Assembly (NCBI RefSeq): GCF_900019265.1
Contig: NZ_CYGX02000064.1
Location: 47,235 to 111,234 of the forward strand
Length of the DNA stretch: 64,000 nt
Origin: Paraburkholderia ribeironis
GTDB lineage: Bacteria > Pseudomonadota > Gammaproteobacteria > Burkholderiales > Burkholderiaceae
Direction of reading: 5' to 3'
Shown here: one piece after another, positions 17,736-26,982 of the stretch
Layout of the letters: each line of letters starts with the position of its first letter
Numbering within the stretch: the stretch's first letter is position 1
Position numbers and translations under genes: made by a program
The notes under the pieces: generated by a model
Seen by the model: only the letters and a program-made list of their open reading frames with translations
Told to the model about the DNA's origin: nothing
The model's database searches: none

Positions 17736-18353
17736 ATGGAATCGCAAACCACAACGGCTCGACGTGGGCCAAAGCCAAGGCCGCACACCCGCGGCAACCT
17801 GATCCAAGCCGGACTGCGGATGCTTCATGAAGCGGGCTACGCCGCAACGGGAATCAAGGAGATCGTTGATGCGGCCGACGTTCCCAAGGGCTCCTTTTAT
17901 AACCACTTCGAAAGCAAGGAAGCTTTTGGCAAGGAAGTGGTCGACTTCTATTTCGGCCAGGGCCTTGTCGAACTTCGCGCGCTCTTCGAGAACCACGACA
18001 TGCCGCCGCTCGATCGGTTGCGCACCTATTTCGACCAGAGAATCCGGGGCTATCAGGCGACCGGCTATGCGCGCGGCTGCTTGTTGGGCAACCTGAGCCT
18101 GGAAGTGGCCGATCACAGTGTGCCCATCCGCGATAGCCTCGCTACGCATTTCAGGACCTGGAGCAGACTGTTCGAAGTGTGCATCGCCGAGGCGCAGAAA
18201 ACGGGAGCCATCGGCAATCGGCTACCTGCGTCGATGCTTGCCCAGTTTGTTCTCAACAGCTGGGAAGGCGCGCTTCTGCGTATGCGGGTCGACAGGAGTG
18301 ACGCGCCGCTGAAGGAATTTGTCGATGTGATGTTCAGTTCGCTGCTCGTTTGA
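17736..18353 (+). CDS. TetR/AcrR-family repressor, NemR-like
   Basis: 205-residue TetR protein: an N-terminal HTH (about 20-65, GIKEIVDAADVPKGSFYNHFESKEAF) and a C-terminal domain containing RGCLLGNLS with Cys115, corresponding to the redox-sensing cysteine region of NemR. Divergent from the ene-reductase, co-directional with a thioesterase 18 bp downstream. It probably represses both sides through the mirrored operators and is released by electrophiles (inference from family). Confidence 0.85.
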   Translation: MESQTTTARRGPKPRPHTRGNLIQAGLRMLHEAGYAATGIKEIVDAADVPKGSFYNHFESKEAFGKEVVDFYFGQGLVELRALFENHDMPPLDRLRTYFDQRIRGYQATGYARGCLLGNLSLEVADHSVPIRDSLATHFRTWSRLFEVCIAEAQKTGAIGNRLPASMLAQFVLNSWEGALLRMRVDRSDAPLKEFVDVMFSSLLV

Positions 18354-18371
18354 GCACCAAAGGAAATGCCG

Positions 18372-18806
18372 ATGAACTTGCAGAAGATGACCGGACTGGA
18401 GTTACTGCGCGCTGTGGTGGCGGGGCAGTTGTCGCCCTCGGCGATGGCGAGGACCGTGCCGATGACCTTCGTGGACGTCGATTTCGGGCGCGTGAAGATA
18501 ACTGCGCGGGCCGATGAGCGACACCTCAATCCGATGGGCGGGGTCCATGGCGGCTTCGCGGCTACGGTACTCGATTCCGTGACGGGCTGTGCAGTGCATT
18601 CGACGCTGGAGGCTGGCGTCGGCTATGGCACCATCGATCTGCAGGTGAAGATGCTCCGGCCCGTGCCGCGCGACCAGGAGCTGGTTGCCGAGGGCAGCAC
18701 CGTCCACGTCTCCCGTAACATCGCCACATCGGAGGGCACGCTGAAGTCGGCCGACGGGAAGCTGCTTGCGACTGCAACGGCGACCTGTTTTCTGAAAAAG
18801 CCGTGA
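18372..18806 (+). CDS. PaaI-family hotdog thioesterase
   Basis: 144-residue acyl-CoA thioesterase-type protein with the hotdog motif HLNPMGGVHGGFAATVLDSVTGCAV. The start at 18372 is chosen over 18366 because AAAGGAA at about 18359-18365 then has proper spacing. It follows the TetR gene closely, so probably in its operon. Substrate unknown. Confidence 0.85.
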   Translation: MNLQKMTGLELLRAVVAGQLSPSAMARTVPMTFVDVDFGRVKITARADERHLNPMGGVHGGFAATVLDSVTGCAVHSTLEAGVGYGTIDLQVKMLRPVPRDQELVAEGSTVHVSRNIATSEGTLKSADGKLLATATATCFLKKP

Positions 18807-18909
18807 CAGTCCGTGCGCTGGTTCGGCCTTTTGAACCGGCGGAAGAGAGACCATCCTGGAGTGGGCTATGTCTCTCGTCAAAGTACTCGCGGCTTGCTGC
18901 GGCAGTCCA

Positions 18910-19881
18910 TCATCCTCTTTTCCGCGCCGCGACACGTCTCGCGTCATCTTGCGCCCGGACCTTGCCATAGCCTGCCGTGCGGCTCTTCACATGATCGATG
19001 AACGCGCGCAGCTTCGGCATGATCTGCCGATGGCCCGGAAAGTAGAGGAACACGCCCGGTATCACAGGCGCGTATGCCTCCAGCACGTGTACCAGTTTTC
19101 CCGCACGCACCCCTTCAGCGACCATCGGCTCAGGTAGCTGGGCAAGGCCTACGCCTTCTATCGCCGCGCCAAGCATGGTCGGAAAGTCATGGGCGATGAG
19201 AGGCCCGGATACGGCGATCTCGATCGCGTGACCGTTGTCGTTGAATGACCATGGCGCGAGCGCGCCGCTGGATTGCCGCCATCGCAGGCATGCGTGTTGG
19301 CGTAGATCGTCTGTGTGCATGGGCCGGCAGCGCTCTGCGAAGTAGCCAGGGCTACCCACGACGATGAACCGAAACGGTGGCGTCAACGGCACCGCGACCA
19401 TGTCGGCGGGAACGAACTGACCCAGCCGGATGCCGGCGTCGAATCCTTCCGCTCCGATATCGATCAGCTCCTTGCTCGTGGCGATCTCCACTTCGATCTC
19501 GGGATAGGCCTGGCAGAAGGATGCGATCAGTGGTTCCAGCAGGATCGGGACAACAGCGCGCGGCACCGAGAGGCGCAACAATCCGGCGGGCCGCTGGCCG
19601 AGTCCGCGCGCAACCTCGCCGGCGGCAACAAGTTCTTCGAAGGCAGGCTTTGCACGCGACAGGAACCGTTCGCCAGCTTCCGTCAAGCCGACACTACGCG
19701 TGGTGCGTATGAAGAGCGCTGCGCCAAGGCGCGTTTCGAGTACACGCACCGCCTGACTGATGGCTGACGGCGTCACCCCGAGTTCCGCGGCTGCCTTGCG
19801 AAAACTGCGATGCCGGGCAACGCACAGGAACGCCTCCACGCCATCGAGCGCGCCCTGCCTGACTGTGAAGTTCTGCTTCAT
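18910..19881 (-). CDS. LysR-family transcriptional regulator
   Basis: 323 residues. N-terminal winged HTH (about 12-70; SFRKAAAELGVTPSAISQAVRVLETRLGAALF) and a substrate-binding domain of the CrgA/DmlR type (LRLSVPRAVVPILLEPLIASF). It is divergent from a leader ORF and two membrane-protein genes at 19967-21478, its likely targets. Confidence 0.88.
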   Translation of the reverse strand: MKQNFTVRQGALDGVEAFLCVARHRSFRKAAAELGVTPSAISQAVRVLETRLGAALFIRTTRSVGLTEAGERFLSRAKPAFEELVAAGEVARGLGQRPAGLLRLSVPRAVVPILLEPLIASFCQAYPEIEVEIATSKELIDIGAEGFDAGIRLGQFVPADMVAVPLTPPFRFIVVGSPGYFAERCRPMHTDDLRQHACLRWRQSSGALAPWSFNDNGHAIEIAVSGPLIAHDFPTMLGAAIEGVGLAQLPEPMVAEGVRAGKLVHVLEAYAPVIPGVFLYFPGHRQIMPKLRAFIDHVKSRTAGYGKVRAQDDARRVAARKRG

Positions 19882-19966
19882 AGCCCGTCAACATTGTGGT
19901 GAATAGTCACTCGCGCGAGACGATGGTACACCTAACACCTGCAGATCAGGAGTGGGGGACCTTGCT

Positions 19967-20056
19967 ATGACTGATCTACTTGATGGCCTGCGCGAACACG
20001 AACGCGCGACCTGTCTGACCGGCCACGAAGTCCCGCATTCACCGGAGAACCGCTGA
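19967..20056 (+). CDS. Possible 29-residue leader ORF coupled to the next gene
   Basis: An ATG at 19967 opens a 29-codon frame (MTDLLDGLREHERATCLTG...) ending at TGA 20054-20056, which overlaps the downstream ATG at 20056 as TGATG. GGGGGA precedes it at a workable distance. The stop-start overlap suggests translational coupling, but the product matches nothing I recognise and may be a relic of a longer gene. Confidence 0.35.
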   Translation: MTDLLDGLREHERATCLTGHEVPHSPENR

Positions 20057-20892
20057 TGAACACCCCCGCTGTTTCCGCTGGCATCGCCCCGCCGCGCTCT
20101 GCGGGGCGCAGCCTGCTTTGGATCGCGCCGCTGACGGTCCTGTGGATCGGGTTGATCTACTGGCAGCCGATTATCCCGGCGAGCGGCTTTCAAACCACGG
20201 CACACCAGCTGGTGGCCCATGCGTTTATCGCGGCCGGTTTGTGGCTCGGCCTCGAAAGCACAAACCTGACGCCGGGCCAACGCCGCGCGACCTGGCTTGC
20301 GATCATCATCCCGCACACGCTTTGGTTCGCGCTCGTCTGGAGCGCGGCAATCAACGGCGTGTTTCGCCTGGGCGGCACGCCTCCAACGGCGCCGTGGCTG
20401 CCGTTGGCGATCTTCGTGCCGGTGATCATCGGCGCGCCGCTGTTGCTGCGCTCGAAGCGGGTAGGGCAGGTGCTCGATGCGATGCCCGCGAGCTGGCTCA
20501 TCGCGCTTCAGTTTTACCGGGTATTCGGCAGCTGGGCTATCGCTGCGTGGCTGCATGGGGTCGTGCCCGCCGTGTCCTCCTTGCCGGCGGGAATGGGGGA
20601 TGTGCTGACCGGCCTGTTCGCCGTGCCGGCGGCAATCGCCGTGGCGAGCGGCACAGCTCAAGGTCGAAAGGCGGCGATCGCGTGGAACATCTTCGGCCTC
20701 GCCGATTTCGCTGTCGCGATTACCTTGGGGATGATCACCGCGCCCGGCCGGTTCCAGTTGATCGTTCCGGGTGGGCCGAGCATTGATGCCGGCGCTTATC
20801 CGTATGTGCTGACCCCTGCTTTCGTGGTGCCAGGCTCGATCCTGCTGCACGCGCTGTCGCTGCGTCAGCTGATCCGGCGACGCGCCGGATGA
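20056..20892 (+). CDS. Hypothetical multi-pass membrane protein
   Basis: 278 residues, about seven to eight hydrophobic segments starting at residue 19 (LLWIAPLTVLWIGLIYW). No signature of a known transporter was recognised. CCGGAG precedes the start. It is followed after 49 bp by a second small membrane protein, and the divergent LysR gene is the likely regulator. Confidence 0.7.
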   Translation: MNTPAVSAGIAPPRSAGRSLLWIAPLTVLWIGLIYWQPIIPASGFQTTAHQLVAHAFIAAGLWLGLESTNLTPGQRRATWLAIIIPHTLWFALVWSAAINGVFRLGGTPPTAPWLPLAIFVPVIIGAPLLLRSKRVGQVLDAMPASWLIALQFYRVFGSWAIAAWLHGVVPAVSSLPAGMGDVLTGLFAVPAAIAVASGTAQGRKAAIAWNIFGLADFAVAITLGMITAPGRFQLIVPGGPSIDAGAYPYVLTPAFVVPGSILLHALSLRQLIRRRAG

Positions 20893-20941
20893 TCTCCTTC
20901 CTTATCGTCAATACGCCGGACAACACCTGCCAGGAGGCAAC

Positions 20942-21478
20942 ATGTCACCGACTCTTCTCTTCCAGTTGCATCTTGTTCTGGGCTATGTCGCCTGGCTGCT
21001 TTGCTTCGGCGTGTACATCTGGCCCAGGCTCAAGTCGATGGAGCCATTCGAAGCGCAACGTGCGATTGCCACCTTGCACAGCTTCCGTTTCTTCGGTCTC
21101 GTCTTCATCCTGCCGGGCGTCGTGAGTCCCCAGCTGCCTGCCAGCTTCGCCGTGTTCGCCGCATACGGCGACTTCGCAACAGGAGTGCTGGCGATGCTGG
21201 CGCTGCTCACAGCACGCGTGCGCCCGCTCTTCTGGTTGTTCGTCGTAGCCTTCAATCTTGTGGGCGTGATCGACCTCATCCTCGACTACTACCACGCTAC
21301 CTTGGCCGATCTTCCTGCGCGTGCGGGAGAACTGGGCGCCACGTACGCGATTCCGATCATCTACGTGCCTGTGCTGATGATTACGCATGTGGCCGCCTTC
21401 TATCTGCTGCTGCGCCGTCAGCCCAAGGCGCTCCGAACTATCAACCGTTCGGTGAGCCACGACATCTCCAACGCGTAG
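20942..21478 (+). CDS. Hypothetical four- to five-TM membrane protein
   Basis: 178 residues with hydrophobic segments near 5-25, 48-66, 72-92, 95-120 and 138-160. AGGAGG lies 5 bases before the start. No family recognised. Likely forms a unit with the preceding membrane protein. Confidence 0.75.
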   Translation: MSPTLLFQLHLVLGYVAWLLCFGVYIWPRLKSMEPFEAQRAIATLHSFRFFGLVFILPGVVSPQLPASFAVFAAYGDFATGVLAMLALLTARVRPLFWLFVVAFNLVGVIDLILDYYHATLADLPARAGELGATYAIPIIYVPVLMITHVAAFYLLLRRQPKALRTINRSVSHDISNA

Positions 21479-21595
21479 CAGCCGGCGGCATTCCGACCTG
21501 ACGTCACTCACGCGCCTGCCGACGCCTCAGGCCGTGAGGACGTCAAGCCTTGGTGCCGTATGCGCTGTACCGATGCAGCCGACCGCCAAGCAAAC

Positions 21596-23281
21596 CTAAC
21601 CCGTCACCGTCCCGCGCCTTCTCGACGCCACCCCGTTCGCGACAAAGTAAGGCGTATCAACCCGCGCCAACGCTTCACGTCCGCGAATCCGGTCCGCGAT
21701 CTTCTCGGCCAGCATGATGGTCGGCGCGTTCAGATTGCCGGTGGTGATGCGCGGCATGATCGACGCATCGACCACGCGCAACGCTTCGATGCCGTGCACG
21801 CGGCCTTCGTTGTCGACCACGGCCATGTCGTCGTAGCCCATCTTGCACGAGCACGACGGATGAAACGCCGTTTCCGCACGCGCACGCACGAACGTGTCGA
21901 GCTGTTCGTCGGTGGTCAGCTCGGCGCCGGGATTCAGCTCGCGGCCGCGATAGCGATCGAGCGCCGGCTGACGCATGATCTCGCGCGTGATGCGGATACC
22001 GTCGCGGAACTCGCGCCAGTCGAGCGGATCGGCCATGTAGTTGAACAGGATGCTGGGGTGCGCATTGGGATCGCGCGACGTGAGCTTCACGCGGCCGCGG
22101 CTCGGCGAACGCATCGAGCCGACGTGCGCCTGGAAGCCATGCATCCTGATCGCATTCGAGCCGTTGTAATTGATCGCGACGGGCAGGAAGTGATACTGGA
22201 GATTCGGCCACGCGTCGTCGTCGCGCGTGCGGATGAAGCCGCCCGCTTCGAACTGGTTGCTCGCGCCGATACCCGTGCCGTTCAGCATCCATTCGAGTCC
22301 GATCGCGGGCTGGTTCCACCATTGCAATGCAGGGTAGAGCGAGACTGGTTCCTTGCACTCGTACTGGATGTACATCTCCAGGTGGTCCTGAAGGTTTTCG
22401 CCGACACCGGGCAGGTCGTGAACCAGCGGCACATCGAGTTCGCGCAGCCACGTCGAGCGGCCCACGCCGGAGCGTTGCAGCAATTGCGGCGACGCGATCG
22501 CGCCGCTGCACACCAGCACCTCGCGGCGCGCGTGCGCGCTCATCGGCGCACCGTCATGCAGATACGCGACGCCAATGGCGCGCTTGCCGGCGAACAGCAC
22601 GCGGTCGGTCACCGCATGCGTGACGATCGTCAGATTCGGGCGCGTCTTCGCGCGATCCAGGTAGCCGCGTGCCGTGCTCGCGCGTCGGCCGTTGGCCGTC
22701 ACCGTGCGATCCATCGGACCGAAGCCTTCCTGCTGATAGCCGTTCAGATCGTCGGTGCGCGCAAAGCCTTCCTGCACGCCGGCCTCGACCATCGCGGCGA
22801 AAAGCGGATTGTTGCCGGGCTTGCTCGTCGTCACATGCACGGGACCGTCGCCGCCGTGATACGCGTTCGCACCGATGTCGCGCGTCTCCGCCTTGCGGAA
22901 ATACGGCAGGCAGTCCAGATAGGTCCAGTTTTCCAGCCCTGGCTGCGCGGCCCAGCCGTCGTAATCGAGCGCATTGCCGCGGATGTAGCACATGCCGTTG
23001 ATCAGCGACGATCCGCCGAGTCCCTTGCCACGCCCGCATTCCATGCGGCGGTGGTTCATATGCGGCTCGGGGTCCGTCTCGTACGCCCAGTTGTAGCGGC
23101 GGCCTTGCAGCGGATAGGCGAGCGCCGCGGGCATCTGCGTGCGGAAGTCGAAGCGGTAGTCGGGGCCGCCCGCTTCGAGCAGCAGCACAGTCACGTCCGC
23201 GTCTTCGCTCAGGCGCGACGCGAGCACGTTGCCGGCCGAACCCGCACCCACGATGATGTAGTCGTATTCGTTCGAGGCCAT
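21596..23281 (-). CDS. betA: Choline dehydrogenase
   Basis: 561-residue GMC-family FAD flavoprotein oxidising choline to betaine aldehyde. N-terminal DYIIVGAGSAGNVLASRL (about 6-23), ARGKGLGGSSLINGM-like motif (here GRGKGLGGSSLING) and the C-terminal HPSCSCKMG with the catalytic His of BetA. The start at 23281 was chosen because it leaves the nucleotide-binding motif at the N-terminus; GGGAG lies upstream. Last gene of betI-betB-betA, 19 bp after betB. Usual length for the family. Confidence 0.95.
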   Translation of the reverse strand: MASNEYDYIIVGAGSAGNVLASRLSEDADVTVLLLEAGGPDYRFDFRTQMPAALAYPLQGRRYNWAYETDPEPHMNHRRMECGRGKGLGGSSLINGMCYIRGNALDYDGWAAQPGLENWTYLDCLPYFRKAETRDIGANAYHGGDGPVHVTTSKPGNNPLFAAMVEAGVQEGFARTDDLNGYQQEGFGPMDRTVTANGRRASTARGYLDRAKTRPNLTIVTHAVTDRVLFAGKRAIGVAYLHDGAPMSAHARREVLVCSGAIASPQLLQRSGVGRSTWLRELDVPLVHDLPGVGENLQDHLEMYIQYECKEPVSLYPALQWWNQPAIGLEWMLNGTGIGASNQFEAGGFIRTRDDDAWPNLQYHFLPVAINYNGSNAIRMHGFQAHVGSMRSPSRGRVKLTSRDPNAHPSILFNYMADPLDWREFRDGIRITREIMRQPALDRYRGRELNPGAELTTDEQLDTFVRARAETAFHPSCSCKMGYDDMAVVDNEGRVHGIEALRVVDASIMPRITTGNLNAPTIMLAEKIADRIRGREALARVDTPYFVANGVASRRRGTVTG

Positions 23282-23300
23282 CGCCGTTGCTCCCAGCAAC

Positions 23301-24770
23301 TTAGAACACCGGTTGGTACGGGCCGAGTTCGACCTGCACGGACTTGATGCGCGTGTAGTGTTCGAGCGTAGTAATGCCATTCTCGCGGCCGACGCCCGAT
23401 TGCTTGTAGCCGCCCACCGGCATCTCGGCGGGCGATTCGCCCCACGTATTAATCCAGCAGATGCCGGCTTCCAGACGATGAATCACGCGATGCGCGCGAG
23501 ACAGATTCTCGGTGACGACACCAGCGGCGAGCCCGTAAGCGCTGCGGTTGGCACGCGCGATCGCTTCGTCTTCGTCGTCGAATACGAGGATGCTCATCAC
23601 CGGGCCGAAGATTTCTTCACGCACGATGCGCATGTCGTCATCGCAGCCGCTGAACACGGTCGGTTCGACATATTGGCCGCGGCTGAAATGCCCCTCGGTA
23701 AGACGCTGGCCGCCCGCGATCAGCCGCGCGCCTTCCTGCACGCCGCTTTCGATGTAGCCAAGCACCTTTTGCAATTGAGCGGCGCTTGCGAGCGGGCCGA
23801 AGTTGGTATCGGGATCGCTCGGCGCGCCCACACGAATGCGTTTGACCCGCTCAAGCAGCAGCGTTTCGAATCGCTCCAGTACGCCGCGCTGCACGAAAAC
23901 CCGCGTGCCATTGGTGCAGACCTGGCCCGCGCTGAAGAAGTTGGCGCTCATCGCAATGTCGGCGGCGCGTTCGAGGTTGGCGTCGTCGAATACGATGAGC
24001 GGCGACTTGCCGCCGAGTTCCATCGTCACTTCCTTCAGCGACGACGCGCCGGCCAGCGACATGACCTTCTTGCCCGTCTCGACACCGCCCGTAAACGAAA
24101 TCTTCGCGATGTCGGGATGCGTGGCGAGCAGCGCGCCGACCCGGCCATCACCGTGCACGACGTTGAAGACGCCCGCCGGCACGCCGGCCTCCGTATAAAT
24201 CTCGGCCAGCCTCGACGCCGACAGCGGCGTGACTTCGCTCGGCTTGAAGATCATCGCGTTGCCCGCCGCGAGCGCCGGGGCCGACTTCCAGCACGCGATC
24301 TGGATCGGGTAGTTCCATGCGCCGATGCCCGCGCAGACGCCGAGCGGCTCGCGGCGCGTATACACGAACGACGACGGCCGCAGCGGAATCTGCTGTCCTT
24401 CGATCGCGGTGGCCAACCCCGCGTAGTACTCGATCACGTCCGCGCCGGTGACGATGTCCACCGCGCGGGTTTCCGCAATCGGCTTGCCGGTGTCGCGCGT
24501 TTCGAGCGCGGCGAGTTCGTCGTTGCGCTCGCGCAGAAGCTCGACCGCGCGGCGCAGAACGCGCGAGCGCTGCATCGCCGTCAACGCGGCCCACTCGCGT
24601 TGCCCGGCTTGCGCTGCTTGCACCGCGCGCTCGATGTCGGCCGCCGAGGCCTGCTGAACGCTCGCGAGCGTTTCGCCGGTGGCGGGGTCGAAGGTGTCGA
24701 AGCTTTCTCCACCGGTCGCGTCGACATAGCCGCCGCCGATGTAAGGACGTTGCGTTGCGAATACCGCCAT
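23301..24770 (-). CDS. betB: Betaine aldehyde dehydrogenase
   Basis: 489-residue NAD(P)-dependent aldehyde dehydrogenase converting betaine aldehyde to glycine betaine. General base Glu251 (MELGGKS) and nucleophile Cys285 (SAGQVCTNGTR) are present, with FTGGVETGKK for the cofactor. The frame is open far upstream through betI in another reading, so the start was placed at 24770 by the MAVFATQRPYIGG N-terminus typical of BetB. Middle gene of the bet operon. Confidence 0.95.
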   Translation of the reverse strand: MAVFATQRPYIGGGYVDATGGESFDTFDPATGETLASVQQASAADIERAVQAAQAGQREWAALTAMQRSRVLRRAVELLRERNDELAALETRDTGKPIAETRAVDIVTGADVIEYYAGLATAIEGQQIPLRPSSFVYTRREPLGVCAGIGAWNYPIQIACWKSAPALAAGNAMIFKPSEVTPLSASRLAEIYTEAGVPAGVFNVVHGDGRVGALLATHPDIAKISFTGGVETGKKVMSLAGASSLKEVTMELGGKSPLIVFDDANLERAADIAMSANFFSAGQVCTNGTRVFVQRGVLERFETLLLERVKRIRVGAPSDPDTNFGPLASAAQLQKVLGYIESGVQEGARLIAGGQRLTEGHFSRGQYVEPTVFSGCDDDMRIVREEIFGPVMSILVFDDEDEAIARANRSAYGLAAGVVTENLSRAHRVIHRLEAGICWINTWGESPAEMPVGGYKQSGVGRENGITTLEHYTRIKSVQVELGPYQPVF

Positions 24771-24799
24771 GACCTGCTCCTCAGTAAAAAGCCGCCCGG

Positions 24800-25387
24800 C
24801 TAGTTGCGCGCCGTCAGCACCAGATCGATATAGTCGTTCGCGATGCGCAGCGCGGCCTTGGTGTCGAACGGTTCGCCCGCGAGCGCGCCGCGCAGCCACA
24901 AGCCGTCGATCAGCGCCGCGAGCCCGCTCGCCGCCCGGCGCGCCGCCGCACGCGGCAGGGCCTTCGAAAAATCCGCGCACAGGTTCGAGTTCAGGCGGCG
25001 CGTGTTCACGTATTGCAGCCGCCGCAACGATGGCTTGTGCATGCTCTCGGACCAGAACGCGAGCCACGTTTTCATCACCGGGCCGCTGGTCTGCGCGGCG
25101 TCGAAATTGGCGGCTACGACCGCGCGCAGCTTCGAGCGCGGATCCGCCTTGGCCGCGCGGCGCCGGCTCGACGTGGCTTGCCATAGATCGCGCAGCACGT
25201 GGCGCATGGTGGCTTCGAGCAAGCCATCCTTGTCGCCGAAATAGTGGCTGACGATGCCGGTGGAAATGCTCGCGCGCTGCGCGACCGATGCCAGCGTCGC
25301 GCCGGCGAGGCCGGTCTGGTCGATGGTGAGCAAGGTGGCGTCGATCAGCTGCGCGCGACGGATTTCGCGCATTCCGAGTTTGGGCAT
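24800..25387 (-). CDS. betI: Choline-responsive TetR repressor
   Basis: 195-residue TetR protein beginning MPKLGMREIRRAQLIDATL and with SISTGIVSHYFGDKDGLLEATMR as recognition helix, hallmark BetI sequences. It represses betIBA and is released by choline. First gene of the operon, 29 bp before betB. Its likely operator is at 25457-25470. Confidence 0.95.
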   Translation of the reverse strand: MPKLGMREIRRAQLIDATLLTIDQTGLAGATLASVAQRASISTGIVSHYFGDKDGLLEATMRHVLRDLWQATSSRRRAAKADPRSKLRAVVAANFDAAQTSGPVMKTWLAFWSESMHKPSLRRLQYVNTRRLNSNLCADFSKALPRAAARRAASGLAALIDGLWLRGALAGEPFDTKAALRIANDYIDLVLTARN

Positions 25388-25456
25388 GGTGCGGGCGTTG
25401 GCTGTGAACGGCGGCCGTGGACAGGTGAATTCGAGAGACCATCGTAGTTTTTTTAT

Positions 25457-25470
25457 ATTGAACGGTCAAT
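25457..25470. promoter_or_regulatory. BetI operator candidate
   Basis: ATTGA-ACGG-TCAAT is a perfect 5-bp-arm palindrome inside an AT-rich stretch extending to about 25480, 70 bp upstream of betI. The sequence resembles known BetI boxes, which are built on TTGAACG/TTCAAT-type arms. It also lies within the divergent fdhA control region. Confidence 0.6.
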
Positions 25471-25485
25471 CAATAAAAACGGCGC

Positions 25486-25518
25486 TGTCGGTTCCAGCCA
25501 AACTCATGTCGCGTTCGC
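25486..25518 (+). promoter_or_regulatory. Phased TGTCG direct repeat upstream of fdhA (candidate GbdR-type operator)
   Basis: TGTCGGTTCCAG (25486-25497) and TGTCGCGTTCGC (25507-25518) are again exactly 21 bp apart, about 99 bp before fdhA. This is the least conserved of the four copies: only TGTCG and part of the flank are shared. Confidence 0.42.
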
Positions 25519-25616
25519 TACATGTCCTTGTTTCAGGGGGCGCTACGCTCGTTGAACGGCGTGCCGTGCAGAATCGCACAGACGGTCACGCCGCTCACGA
25601 GACATGGAGACAGACA

Positions 25617-26816
25617 ATGAGCAGCAATCGCGGCGTCGTGTATCTGGGGCAGGGCAAGGTGGAAGTGCAGTCGATCGACTATCCGAAGATGGTCGATCCG
25701 CGTGGCCGGTCGATCGGTCACGGCGTGATCCTGAAAGTGGTGAGCACGAATATTTGCGGCTCCGATCAGCATATGGTGCGTGGCCGCACGACCGCCGAGG
25801 TCGGCCTCGTGCTGGGGCACGAGATTACCGGCGAAGTGATCGAGGTGGGCCGCGACGTCGAGACGCTACAGATCGGCGACCTCGTCTCGGTGCCGTTCAA
25901 CGTCGCATGCGGGCGCTGTCCGACCTGCAAGTCGCAGCATACTGGCGTGTGCCTGAACGTGAACCCGTCGCGTGCAGGCGGCGCGTATGGCTACGTCGAC
26001 ATGGGCGGCTGGATCGGCGGCCAGGCCGAGTACGTGATGGTGCCGTACGCGGATTTCAATCTGCTGAAATTCCCCGATCGCGCGCAGGCGATGTCGAAGA
26101 TCCGCGACCTCACGTGTCTGTCCGACATTCTGCCGACCGGCTATCACGGTGCGGTGATGGCAGGCGTGAAGCCCGGCGCGACCGCGTATATCGCGGGCGC
26201 GGGACCGGTGGGCATGGCTGCGGCCGCTTCGGCGCGTTTGCTGGGCGCGGCCTGCACGATCGTCGGCGACATGAACGAAGCGCGCCTCGCGCATGCGCGC
26301 AAGATGGGTTTCGAGACCGTCGACCTGTCGAAGGACGCGTCGCTCGCCGAGCAGATCGAACAGATTCTCGGCAAGCCCGAAGTGGATTGCGCGGTGGACT
26401 GCGTCGGTTTCGAAGCGCATGGTCACGGCAGCAGCGGCTCGCATGAGGAAGCCCCGGCAACGGTCCTCAACTCGCTGATGGAAATCACGCGTGCGGTCGG
26501 TGCGATCGGCATTCCGGGCCTCTATGTCACCGACGACCCAGGCGCGGTCGATGCCGCCGCGCGCAAAGGCAGCCTGAGCATCCGCTTCGGACTCGGCTGG
26601 GCCAAGTCGCACTCATTCCATACCGGGCAGACGCCGGTGATGAAGTACAACCACAATCTGATGCAGGCGATCTTGTGGGACCGGTTGCCGATTGCGGATA
26701 TCGTCAACGTGACGGTCGTCTCGCTCGATGATGCGCCTGAAGGTTATCGGCAATTCGATGGCGGCGCGCCAAGGAAATTTGTGATCGACCCGCATGGGTT
26801 GCTGAAGGCGGCCTGA
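25617..26816 (+). CDS. fdhA: Glutathione-independent formaldehyde dehydrogenase
   Basis: 399-residue zinc-dependent medium-chain dehydrogenase that oxidises formaldehyde to formate with tightly bound NAD. Catalytic zinc ligands Cys47 (NICGSD) and His68/Glu69 (GHEITGE); structural zinc cysteines 98, 101, 104 and 112 (CGRCPTCKSQHTGVC). The start at 25617 is preceded by TGGAGAC at good spacing. It detoxifies the formaldehyde released by betaine, dimethylglycine and sarcosine demethylation; the equivalent Pseudomonas gene also sits in the betaine cluster. Confidence 0.93.
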   Translation: MSSNRGVVYLGQGKVEVQSIDYPKMVDPRGRSIGHGVILKVVSTNICGSDQHMVRGRTTAEVGLVLGHEITGEVIEVGRDVETLQIGDLVSVPFNVACGRCPTCKSQHTGVCLNVNPSRAGGAYGYVDMGGWIGGQAEYVMVPYADFNLLKFPDRAQAMSKIRDLTCLSDILPTGYHGAVMAGVKPGATAYIAGAGPVGMAAAASARLLGAACTIVGDMNEARLAHARKMGFETVDLSKDASLAEQIEQILGKPEVDCAVDCVGFEAHGHGSSGSHEEAPATVLNSLMEITRAVGAIGIPGLYVTDDPGAVDAAARKGSLSIRFGLGWAKSHSFHTGQTPVMKYNHNLMQAILWDRLPIADIVNVTVVSLDDAPEGYRQFDGGAPRKFVIDPHGLLKAA

Positions 26817-26875
26817 TGGTGGACTGACGCGTGGCTCATGCATGGGCCACGCTGTCTACGCGGCGCACGACATAC

Positions 26876-26911
26876 GCGCTGAGCGGATCTCCGTTCAGCG
26901 CGTTGTTTTTT
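26876..26911 (+). terminator. Rho-independent terminator after fdhA
   Basis: GCGCTGAGCGGA, two-base loop TC, TCCGTTCAGCGC (12-bp stem with one G-T pair), then TTGTTTTTT. It lies 60 bp after the fdhA stop and before the convergent regulator gene. Confidence 0.8.
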
Positions 26912-26982
26912 GCGCGGTCTTCGCACAGGGACGCGCGGCGCGGATTGTGCCAGTCATTGAGTGGGACTAGAGAGGCCGCGAC

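Noticed and set aside
21560..23347. 595-codon plus-strand frame opposite betA
   Set aside because: Antisense shadow of choline dehydrogenase; no motif recognised.
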